From the NCBI RefSeq assembly GCF_001580545.1, contig NZ_LRBG01000010.1:1-64000 (forward strand): a stretch of DNA of 64,000 nt, written 5' to 3'. This stretch comes from Paraburkholderia monticola (GTDB lineage Bacteria > Pseudomonadota > Gammaproteobacteria > Burkholderiales > Burkholderiaceae). Of this stretch, positions 57,281 to 64,000 are shown in pieces (positions within the stretch are counted from its first letter, which is position 1; every line of letters begins with the position of its first letter). The position numbers and the translations under genes are program-made. The notes below the pieces were generated by a model that saw only the letters and a program-made list of their open reading frames with translations, made no database searches and was not told the DNA's origin.

Positions 57281-57754
57281 CTAGCGCGTCACGCGCAGTC
57301 GCAATTCGTTCTGACCTTGCACGCTCGCGGTGACGTTGACGCGCCGCGCGTCGGTGGTCACGACGAAATGCTGGCGCACCGGTGTGTTGACGTCGTGCAC
57401 GACACGAGGAAAGCACGCGGCGATATCGGCGCCGAGTTCTTCGAGCGGATCGTTGACGACGCCATCGGCTTGCCAGTGCGCACGCCAGTGGCAGTCGTAC
57501 GCGTGCGGGCTCGCGCGGCAATCGTCGGCATGGGCGAGACCTGGCAGTTGCGCGGCGGATTCTCCCGGCAGTTGCCGGAAATCGCCTGCATCGACGATGT
57601 GCGTGAGCGCGGCGCAGATATCAGCGGGTTGGTTCGGCTCGGCCGTTTGCGCGGCATCGACTGCATTCGTAAAGAGGAGCGCCGCGCCGCAGGCGAGCGC
57701 GATGCGCGGGAACAAAGACGGGAGCAAAGGGGAGACACAGCGGGCGAATGACAT
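57281..57754 (-). CDS. Exported protein of unknown function
   Basis: Protein of 157 residues with a signal peptide (PRIALACGAALLFTNAVDAAQ). The mature part has four cysteines (ADICAALTH, ADDCRAS, YDCHWRAHW, AACFPRVVHD), so disulfides are likely, and ends in a strand-rich region VNVTASVQGQNELRLRVTR. Not recognised. It precedes the lipoprotein gene on the same strand by 30 bases and is probably in the same transcript. Confidence 0.65.
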   Translation of the reverse strand: MSFARCVSPLLPSLFPRIALACGAALLFTNAVDAAQTAEPNQPADICAALTHIVDAGDFRQLPGESAAQLPGLAHADDCRASPHAYDCHWRAHWQADGVVNDPLEELGADIAACFPRVVHDVNTPVRQHFVVTTDARRVNVTASVQGQNELRLRVTR

Positions 57755-57960
57755 GGGCGAGAAGTCCGGAGAGCGGTTGCGATGAAAGACGTCACTGACA
57801 TCAACGCAGGCCGGCGCATGGCGCGGCCCGTACGACTATCGTCGCCGCCCGCGGGCATTTTCAAAGCGCGGAACAGCTTGCCCGCTTCGCAAATGCTTTC
57901 GAACTCTTCTCGTGTCTTTCCGGATGTTGCGCGAGGCGCTCGCCGGCGCGAAGGCGAGGC

Positions 57961-58764
57961 TCAACCGAGCGTCAGGCCGCCATCGACGTGAATCACCTGG
58001 CCGGTGATGTGGCGCGCCTCGTCGGACAGCAGGAACGCGATCAACGCCGCGACGTCCGCCGGTTCGGCGACGTGACCGAGCGGGGTGGCTTCGGCGGCGC
58101 GAGTCCACACGGCGGCATTATCGGCGCTCGGACCGCGATCCTTGCGCGTGTAGCCCGGCGCCACGCAATTGACGGTCACGCCGAGCGGCGCGAGCTCCGC
58201 GGCCGCTGTTTTCGCGAGCGCTTCGAGTGCCGCTTTCGCGGCCGCCGTTGCGGCGAAGGGCGCATCCGCGCGATAGCGATGCGCGACGAACGAACTCAGT
58301 GCGACCACGCGGCCGCGTTGCGACGTTTCGAGCGCGGGCATCGCGCGCCGCACGAGTGCGGCGAAGGCGGCCGGCATCGCGGCGAAAGCGGCGCTAAACG
58401 TATCGGGATCGAGTGTGGCGAGCGTTTGACGCTGCGCGTGGCCGGCGTTCGCGACCAGTTGATCGAGCGCGCCGAAGCTGGCGAGCGTTTGATGGATCAC
58501 ATGCTCGGATGCGCCGCGCTCGGCAAGATCGCCGAAAACGGTGGCGCAGCGTGCGCCGCTGGCCGTGCAATCGGCGGCCACCTGCACGAGGCGCCGACGC
58601 GACGCGTCGTCGGCGCCGCGCGCATGCAGCATCAACGACGTATGCGGGGCGGCGAGGCGCCGTGCGAGCGCCGCGCCGATGCCGGAGCCGGCACCCGTGA
58701 TCAGCACGACGCGGGGAGCGGCGCCGTGCGCTTCGCTGACGTGAGCGCCGCTCGCGTCGCTCAT
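57961..58764 (-). CDS. SDR-family protein with non-canonical active site
   Basis: Protein of 267 residues of the short-chain dehydrogenase/reductase fold. The cofactor motif is TGAGSGIGAALARRL (23-37), VANAGHA is present, and the C-terminus DEARHITGQVIHVDGGL is classic. The catalytic YxxxK should be at 173-177, but reads TAAAK, so the tyrosine is replaced by T173; S157/S158 and K177 remain. It may use Tyr165 or be non-catalytic. The ATG overlaps the ABC gene stop by four bases, so the two are one transcript. Confidence 0.85.
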   Translation of the reverse strand: MSDASGAHVSEAHGAAPRVVLITGAGSGIGAALARRLAAPHTSLMLHARGADDASRRRLVQVAADCTASGARCATVFGDLAERGASEHVIHQTLASFGALDQLVANAGHAQRQTLATLDPDTFSAAFAAMPAAFAALVRRAMPALETSQRGRVVALSSFVAHRYRADAPFAATAAAKAALEALAKTAAAELAPLGVTVNCVAPGYTRKDRGPSADNAAVWTRAAEATPLGHVAEPADVAALIAFLLSDEARHITGQVIHVDGGLTLG

Positions 58765-60512
58765 GCCGCTACCGGTTCGGCCGAGCGCTCGACGTCGAGC
58801 GTTTCGTCATGGAACGCCGCCAGCGATTCGCGATGCGCGACGCTGACGATCGCCGCCTTCGGCAGCCGCTCCGTGAACAGCCGATAGAGCCGCGCCTCGT
58901 TTTCCGCGTCGAGTGCGCTGGTCGCCTCGTCGAGGAACAGGTAGTCGGGCTTGTGCAGCAGCACGCGCGCAGCGGCGAAGCGCTGCTGCTCGCCCGGCGA
59001 CAGCACGCGGGTCCAGTGCGCCGATTCCTTCAGACGGTCCGCGTACTCCGACAGGTGGCAGGTGATGAGCGCGTCGCGGCATTCGTCGTCGCTATAGGTG
59101 TCCGCCGCCGAGGGATACGCGAGCGCCGCCTTCAGCGTGCCGATCGGCATGTAGCTGACCTGGGGGATGAACATCATGCGCGCGTTGACCGGGGCGTCGA
59201 TCGAACCGTCGCCGAACGGCCACAGGCCTGCGAGCGCACGCATCAGCGTGCTCTTGCCGGCGCCCGACGGACCGCGCACGAGCCAGCGCGATCCCGGTCG
59301 GATCGCGATATCGCGGATGCGCGACAGCGGATTGCCGTTCGGCAGCGCGAGCTTGAGGTTGTCGGTGGAAAGCTCGTTGGAATCGACGAAATGCAGATTG
59401 ATGCCACCGTGCTCGGTCGCCGGCGACACCGATTCCTTCAGACGCGGCGAATGCACGACACGCTTGAATTCGCGCAACCGGTTCACGGTCGCGCGCCATT
59501 CGACGAGGCTCGTATAACTGTTGATGAACCACGAGAACGAATCGCTGACGGTGCCGAACGCGCTCGAAATCTGCATCAGCACGCCGAACGTGAACGCCCC
59601 CGCGAAGTAGCGCGGCGCGGCGACGACGATCGGGAAAATGATCGCGATCTGGCCGTAGAAGCTCAGCACGAAGGTCAGGCGCTTCGTGTACTTCATGACC
59701 TGCCACCAGTTGTCGCGGATGCGCCCGAACAGCGTGCGCGCGTTCGTCTTCTCGGTTTCCATGCCGTTGTAGAACGCGATCTGCTCGGCGTTCTCACGCA
59801 GCCGGATCAGGCCGAAACGGAAATCCGCCTCGACTTTCTGTGCCTGATAGTTGATCGACACGAGCGGATGGCCGACCTTCTGCGTGACGAGCGAGCCGAC
59901 CACCGCGTACAGCGCGGCGGCCCACACCATGTAGCCGGGGATTTGCAGCGGCATGCCGCCGAGCGAAATGCTCAGCGCGCCCGCGAGCGACCACAGGATC
60001 GTGATGAACGACACGAGCGTGACGACGGTGGAGAGCAGATCGAGCGTCAGCGACAGCGTGGTGGTCGCGAACGACTGCAGGTCGTCGCTGATCCGCTGGT
60101 CGGGGTTGTCGGCGAGGCGGTCGCGCTCGATGCGGTAGAACGCGCTGTCGTCGAGCCACTCGTTCAGGTAGCGCGTGGTCAACCACTGGCGCCAGCGGAA
60201 GCCGAGCATCTGGCGCAGATAGCGTCCATACACGGCGAGAATGATGAACCCGAACGCGAGCCCGGTGAAAATCATCAGCAGGTGCGGGAAGTCGTGGACG
60301 TTCTTCGCCTGCAGCGCGTTATAGAAGTCCGCGCTCCAGCGATTCAGGCGCACGTTGATCCAGACGACGAGCAGGTTCATCACGATGATCGCGACGAGCA
60401 GCGTCCACGCAATGCCTCGTTCCTCGGAAACCCAGTAAGGCTTGATCAGGCTCCACGCGGAGACCTTGTCGTCGGGCGGCAGCGCGGGGCTGGCGGAAGT
60501 ATGTGGTGTCAT
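58761..60512 (-). CDS. ABC transporter with fused membrane and ATPase domains (SbmA/BacA-YddA type)
   Basis: Protein of 583 residues. The membrane part (about 30-330) with six helices resembles the ABC_membrane_2 family (WINVRLNRWSADFYNALQ, QRISDDLQSFATTTLSLTLDLL). The ATPase has Walker A GPSGAGKST, signature LSPGEQQR and Walker B YLFLDEATSALD. Proteins of this type move vitamins such as cobalamin, peptides or very long acyl chains. Start at ATG 60512; an open frame from 60653 is unsupported. Substrate not inferable. Confidence 0.87.
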   Translation of the reverse strand: MTPHTSASPALPPDDKVSAWSLIKPYWVSEERGIAWTLLVAIIVMNLLVVWINVRLNRWSADFYNALQAKNVHDFPHLLMIFTGLAFGFIILAVYGRYLRQMLGFRWRQWLTTRYLNEWLDDSAFYRIERDRLADNPDQRISDDLQSFATTTLSLTLDLLSTVVTLVSFITILWSLAGALSISLGGMPLQIPGYMVWAAALYAVVGSLVTQKVGHPLVSINYQAQKVEADFRFGLIRLRENAEQIAFYNGMETEKTNARTLFGRIRDNWWQVMKYTKRLTFVLSFYGQIAIIFPIVVAAPRYFAGAFTFGVLMQISSAFGTVSDSFSWFINSYTSLVEWRATVNRLREFKRVVHSPRLKESVSPATEHGGINLHFVDSNELSTDNLKLALPNGNPLSRIRDIAIRPGSRWLVRGPSGAGKSTLMRALAGLWPFGDGSIDAPVNARMMFIPQVSYMPIGTLKAALAYPSAADTYSDDECRDALITCHLSEYADRLKESAHWTRVLSPGEQQRFAAARVLLHKPDYLFLDEATSALDAENEARLYRLFTERLPKAAIVSVAHRESLAAFHDETLDVERSAEPVAA

Positions 60513-60717
60513 GAGCGTCCTGATGAAGTGCTGACCCAAAGCGCTGATCCGGCGCGCGGGTCCGATCTGGTTGACCCATGTCGGGCGATCCCGCGAACAG
60601 CCGCCCCTTTTGGGGCCGCCGCTGCGACGGGTCTGCAATGCCTCGCCGGGCATCGCGCCATCGCGTTCGATGAACGCGAGTCCGGACGGGCGCCCGATTC
60701 TGGCGTGACGCGCTTAA

Positions 60718-60735
60718 GCGAAAATTAATTTTCGC
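60718..60735. promoter_or_regulatory. Perfect 18-base AT-rich palindrome
   Basis: GCGAAAATTAATTTTCGC is fully self-complementary and overlaps the 10-base palindrome CGCTTAAGCG at 60711-60720. It stands about 200 bases upstream of the ABC gene. Such sites are usually bound by dimeric regulators; which one is unknown. Confidence 0.45.
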
Positions 60736-60906
60736 GGCCGGCGTCCGCTCGGGTGCCGCCGCCACGCATGCGGCGCGAAACGCCGCGTGCGCCGCGTTAT
60801 TGCGGCACCGGTCACGGCATTGTGCCAGAGCGTCGGTCCACATCGCATCGGCATCGCGATAGGTAGTGCCAGATCAAGATCGGGGCAGCAACGGGGCCCC
60901 GTTCGT

Positions 60907-60936
60907 TTGCGGGCGTCGCGCCTTTTATGGTCTAAT
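60907..60936 (+). promoter_or_regulatory. Promoter of the thiamine operon
   Basis: TTGCGG at 60907-60912, 18 bases, TCTAAT at 60931-60936. The start would be near 60943, just before the riboswitch. The -35 matches the one before rplC. Confidence 0.6.
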
Positions 60937-60950
60937 GACCTGCGACGAAA

Positions 60951-61052
60951 CAGGGGTGCTTCGCCCACAGGCGGCATGATGTTCATGCCGAAGCGGCGAG
61001 GCTGAGAGAGACCCTTTGCACCCGATCCGGGTAATACCGGCGCGGGAAGTTT
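60951..61052 (+). promoter_or_regulatory. TPP riboswitch (THI element)
   Basis: The conserved parts of the thiamine pyrophosphate aptamer are present in order: GGGGTGC at 60953-60959, a variable stem CGGCATG/CATGCCG (60972-60990), GGCTGAGAGAGACCC (61000-61014), ACCCGATC (61020-61027), GGGTAATACCGGCG (61029-61042) and a closing GGGAAG. It binds TPP and lowers expression of the thiO-thiS-thiG-thiE genes downstream. The expression platform, 61053 to 61286, is long and includes a small upstream frame with a good ribosome site. Confidence 0.96.
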
Positions 61053-61182
61053 CCGGAAGCAACCGTCTTCCATTCCCCGCCGGGCGGCGAGCGCAGTTGG
61101 TATGCGCGCGCAATGCCTGGCCGGCTTCACCCGCCGGTTTCGTCCTGGGTACGTGCGTTTTTGGCCGTACGGAAAGGACTCG

Positions 61183-61290
61183 ATGACCGCCTATTCTTCA
61201 GACATGTATTTATCTCATCGTCACGCCGCCTCGGGCGTGCCGCGCCGTTGTCGTTTTGCCCGCCGTGGTCAAACGAGGTGCGCGCGATGA
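61183..61290 (+). CDS. Possible leader peptide coupled to thiO
   Basis: A 35-codon frame, MTAYSSDMYLSHRHAASG and on, with GGAAAGGA (61171-61178) four bases before the ATG and a stop TGA at 61288-61290 that overlaps the thiO ATG (ATGA). Its early codons (TCT, TCA, TTA, TAT) are unusual for this GC-rich genome. It could be the true riboswitch-controlled initiation site with thiO translated by coupling, or a chance frame in the leader. Confidence 0.4.
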   Translation: MTAYSSDMYLSHRHAASGVPRRCRFARRGQTRCAR

Positions 61291-62417
61291 ACCGTCCCGC
61301 CCGACCCGATTTCGCCGTGCTCGGCGGCGGCCTGTGCGGCCGGCTGGTCGCGTGGCGGCTGGCTGGCGCCGGGCATCGCGTGGCGCTGTACGAGCGAGGC
61401 GATGCCGCCGGCTCGCAAGCCGCTGCGTGGGTCGCCGCGGCGATGCTCGCGCCGCTCGCCGAAGCCGCCAGCGCGGAGCTGCTGATCACTCGGCTGGGCG
61501 CGAGTTCGCTCGAAAGCTGGCCGAGCGTGCTCGCCGAACTGCCGGAGCCGGTTTTTTTCCAGCGCAACGGCACCCTCGTCGTCTGGCATCACGCTGATCG
61601 CACCGAGGCGCCGCTGTTCGAGCGCCGGGTGCGCGCGAACGCGCCGGCCGAGCTGCTCGACGGCGGCTTCGTCGCGCTTTCGGGCGCGCAACTGGGCGCG
61701 GCCGAGCCCGCGTTGGCCGGCCGCTTCAACCAGGGCTGGCTGCTGCCGCGCGAAGGCCAGCTCGACAACCGCCAGGTGCTCGCCGCGCTCGCGGCGGGGC
61801 TTGCCGAGCGCGGCGTCGACACGCACTGGAACACGCCGGTCGACGAAGCATCGCTGCCCGACGCCGCCATCACGATCGACTGCCGAGGCCTCGGCGCGAA
61901 GCCCGTGCTGCCGACCCTGCGCGGCATCCGCGGCGAGGTCGCGCGCGTGCATGCGCCTCATCTGCAACTGACGCGGCCGGTGCGGCTGCTGCATCCGCGT
62001 TACCCGCTGTATATCGCGCCGAAGCAGAACGGCCTCTATGTGATCGGTGCAACCGAGGTCGAAGGCGAGGACATGTCGCCCGTCAGCGTGCGCTCGGCGC
62101 TGGAGTTGTTGAGCGCGGCGTTTTCGGTGCATCCGGGTTTTGGCGAGGCGCGCATCCTCGAGCTGAATTCGCAGTGCCGTCCGACGCTACCCGATCATCG
62201 CCCCGCGCTGCTGTGGGACGGCGCTCGCACGCTGCGCGTGAACGGCCTGTACCGCCACGGCTATATGATCGCGCCCGAAGTCGCCGACGAAGCCGTGCGC
62301 TTTGCGAGTGCGCTGCTCGACGGCCGCGTCGGTGACGCCGACGCATTCGCCGACTGGCGGCGCGAGGCGCGCTGGAGCGAGTTGTTCCAGCAGGATTTCG
62401 CGCGGGAGCCGGCCTGA
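61287..62417 (+). CDS. thiO: FAD-dependent glycine oxidase ThiO
   Basis: Protein of 376 residues of the DAO family. It oxidises glycine to dehydroglycine for the thiazole ring of thiamine. FAD motif [19 protein letters not shown] is at 10-28; [15 protein letters not shown] and the C-terminal [17 protein letters not shown] match the family. AACGAGG precedes the ATG at 61287. First enzyme gene after the TPP riboswitch, with thiS and thiG behind it. Confidence 0.93.
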   Translation: MNRPARPDFAVLGGGLCGRLVAWRLAGAGHRVALYERGDAAGSQAAAWVAAAMLAPLAEAASAELLITRLGASSLESWPSVLAELPEPVFFQRNGTLVVWHHADRTEAPLFERRVRANAPAELLDGGFVALSGAQLGAAEPALAGRFNQGWLLPREGQLDNRQVLAALAAGLAERGVDTHWNTPVDEASLPDAAITIDCRGLGAKPVLPTLRGIRGEVARVHAPHLQLTRPVRLLHPRYPLYIAPKQNGLYVIGATEVEGEDMSPVSVRSALELLSAAFSVHPGFGEARILELNSQCRPTLPDHRPALLWDGARTLRVNGLYRHGYMIAPEVADEAVRFASALLDGRVGDADAFADWRREARWSELFQQDFAREPA

Positions 62418-62480
62418 GCCGGGCGGCCTTCGTGCCGCGCGCTACCGCTTCCGCCATCGATTGAACCGTATTCGAACACC

Positions 62481-62678
62481 ATGGACATTCATATCAATCA
62501 GAAGCCGTTGTCGTTGCCCGAGGGCGCGACTGTCGCCGATGCGCTCGCCGCTTTTGGCGCGCGTCCGCCGTTCGCGGTCGCACTCAACGGCGATTTCGTC
62601 GCGCGTGCGCAGCATGCGGCGCGCGCGTTGCAAACGGGCGACCGGCTTGACGTCGTGCAGCCGGTCGCGGGCGGCTGA
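62481..62678 (+). CDS. thiS: Sulfur carrier protein ThiS
   Basis: Protein of 65 residues with a ubiquitin-like fold ([44 protein letters not shown]). The C-terminal Gly-Gly is adenylated and turned into a thiocarboxylate that gives sulfur to ThiG. It lies between thiO and thiG. Confidence 0.95.
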   Translation: MDIHINQKPLSLPEGATVADALAAFGARPPFAVALNGDFVARAQHAARALQTGDRLDVVQPVAGG

Positions 62679-62787
62679 GCGCGCTCGCGCCAGCCTGTCC
62701 CCCACAGAACGCAACACACCGTCGCCGATAACCCATTGCCGCAACGCCGCCGGTGCCAGGCCGCGGCGGCAAACCAGGATGATGCAA

Positions 62788-63603
62788 ATGACTTCTCACG
62801 AGACCGCCGACGCGCTGACGCTATACGGTCAACCATTCGCGAGCCGCGTGCTGCTCGGCACGTCGCGCTACCCGTCGCTGCAGTCGCTGTCCGACTCGAT
62901 CGATGCAGCGCGCCCCGGCATGGTGACCGTCGCGCTGCGCCGCCAGATGAACGAAGGCAACGCCGAAGCCGGCTTCTTCGATCTGCTCAAGCGCCACGGC
63001 GTGCCGCTGCTGCCGAACACGGCGGGTTGCCTGAGCGTCGGTGAAGCGGTGACGACCGCCCACATGGCGCGCGAAATCTTCGAGACGGACTGGATCAAGC
63101 TCGAACTGATCGGCGACGACTACACGCTCCAGCCCGACCCCGTCGGCCTGATCGAGGCCGCCGCGCGGCTCGTCAAGGACGGCTTCAAGGTGCTGCCGTA
63201 CTGCACCGAAGATCTGGTGATCGGCCGCCGTCTGCTCGATGCCGGCTGCGAGGCGCTGATGCCGTGGGGTGCGCCGATCGGCACCGGCAAGGGTGTCATC
63301 AACCCGTACGGGCTGCGCGTGCTGCGCGAGCGGCTGCCGGACGTGCCGCTGATCGTCGACGCTGGACTCGGCGTGCCGTCGCATGCGGCGCAGGTAATGG
63401 AGTGGGGCTTCGACGGCGTGCTGCTGAACACGGCGGTGTCGCAGGCGACGCATCCCGACGCGATGGCGCGCGCGTTCGCGCTCGGCGTCGAGGCGGGCCG
63501 GCAGGCGTATCTCGCGGGGCCGATGGCCGAGCGCGAGAGTGCGCACGCAAGCACGCCGGTGGTCGGTATGCCGTTCTGGCATCAGGATGGAGGTGCCGCA
63601 TGA
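62788..63603 (+). CDS. thiG: Thiazole synthase ThiG
   Basis: Protein of 271 residues, a TIM barrel that forms the thiazole phosphate from DXP, dehydroglycine and ThiS-thiocarboxylate. [44 protein letters not shown] and [19 protein letters not shown] are clear. Three in-frame ATGs exist (62779, 62782, 62788); CCAGGA at 62774-62779 best fits 62788. It overlaps thiE by four bases. Confidence 0.95.
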   Translation: MTSHETADALTLYGQPFASRVLLGTSRYPSLQSLSDSIDAARPGMVTVALRRQMNEGNAEAGFFDLLKRHGVPLLPNTAGCLSVGEAVTTAHMAREIFETDWIKLELIGDDYTLQPDPVGLIEAAARLVKDGFKVLPYCTEDLVIGRRLLDAGCEALMPWGAPIGTGKGVINPYGLRVLRERLPDVPLIVDAGLGVPSHAAQVMEWGFDGVLLNTAVSQATHPDAMARAFALGVEAGRQAYLAGPMAERESAHASTPVVGMPFWHQDGGAA

Positions 63604-64000
63604 CACAGTCGTTGACGCTGAAGGACCGCGATCTGTTCTGGCCGACGGCCGACGAGCTCATCGAAGCCGCGGAGCGTATTCGCGCCCGCCTCGGCGACTG
63701 GCCGCCGACGCACGCACCGTGGCGGATCTGCCTGACCGCGCCCGATGAACCGAACGGCGGCGACCTGATCGTGATCGCCGACGCGCAGCCGCACGGCGAG
63801 CAGATGGCGCGCTGGCTGACGCGGGGCGCGGGCGTGATCGTCGCCGCGGAAAACCGCGCGACGCTCCATCTGGGCGGCGAGAAGTACGGCCTCGAAGGCC
63901 ATCTGGCGGAAGACTGGATCCCCGCGCTGGCGGCGTTCCTCGACTGCGGCTTCGATCCGCACGACGCACTGGTGCTCGCGCTCGCGTGGCGCGATGGCGA
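63600..64000 (+). CDS. thiE: Thiamine phosphate synthase ThiE, N-terminal extension (partial)
   Basis: The first 133 codons of a gene cut by the window end. The visible part, [20 protein letters not shown], then [11 protein letters not shown] and [20 protein letters not shown], is not the catalytic barrel. It matches the N-terminal domain I recall in the long ThiE (about 370 residues) of Burkholderia, so the TPS domain should follow outside the window. ATG overlaps the thiG stop. Confidence 0.8.
   Translation, partial: MTQSLTLKDRDLFWPTADELIEAAERIRARLGDWPPTHAPWRICLTAPDEPNGGDLIVIADAQPHGEQMARWLTRGAGVIVAAENRATLHLGGEKYGLEGHLAEDWIPALAAFLDCGFDPHDALVLALAWRDG

Larger units (their letters stand above)
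60513..60949. other. Intergenic region between the ABC gene and the thiamine operon
   Basis: About 440 bases. It contains the perfect 18-base palindrome at 60718-60735 overlapping CGCTTAAGCG (60711-60720), a GC-rich 11-bp hairpin CGCATGCGGCG/CGCCGCGTGCG (60765-60791, loop CGAAA), and the thiamine operon promoter at 60907-60936. No gene is seen. Confidence 0.6.

Overview
The window looks like a chromosomal segment of a GC-rich betaproteobacterium of the Burkholderiaceae, most likely Paraburkholderia or a close relative. This rests on the long ribosomal-protein superoperon with Burkholderia-like proteins, the pilMNOPQ-aroK-aroB-dgt-gltBD order, a long N-terminally extended ThiE, and remembered family sequences; no search was run. 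There is no rRNA, tRNA, CRISPR array, prophage or intact insertion sequence.

Positions 1 to 15011 hold the translation superoperon: the end of tuf, then rpsJ-rplC-rplD-rplW-rplB-rpsS-rplV-rpsC-rplP-rpmC-rpsQ, rplN-rplX-rplE-rpsN-rpsH-rplF-rplR-rpsE-rpmD-rplO-secY-infA-rpmJ, and rpsM-rpsK-rpsD-rpoA-rplQ. It is not featureless. Promoter-like elements precede rplC and rplN, and hairpins lie between rpsQ/rplN, rpsK/rpsD, rpsD/rpoA and rpoA/rplQ, so the operon may be cut into separately tuned segments.

Positions 15.1 to 31 kb carry envelope redox and housekeeping genes: cutA, dsbD, hemB, a candidate small RNA, engB, a dihaem cytochrome c4, the System II cytochrome c maturation pair resB-ccsA, msrP-msrQ, lptM-lysA, cyaY and mrcA. 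DsbD, cytochrome c4, ResB/CcsA and MsrPQ all act on thiols, haem or methionine at the periplasmic side. The candidate RNA faces engB as Spot 42 does in E. coli and ErsA does in Pseudomonas.

Positions 30.5 to 47.1 kb carry the type IV pilus assembly operon pilM-pilN-pilO/P (fused)-pilQ, then aroK, aroB, dgt, a DUF883 protein, ompW, a transposase-like gene that has lost its catalytic residues, and glutamate synthase gltB-gltD.

Positions 47.3 to 57.8 kb are the accessory part: a DadA-like dehydrogenase with an MFS transporter, a Tat-exported phosphatase-fold lipoprotein lacking its catalytic cysteine, an OmpR-type regulator with its kinase, a set of small secreted proteins and lipoproteins, a stand-alone FlgH paralogue and a second OmpR-type regulator with no kinase. 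The end of the window holds an ABC exporter with an SDR protein, and a TPP riboswitch controlling thiO-thiS-thiG-thiE (the last cut by the window edge).
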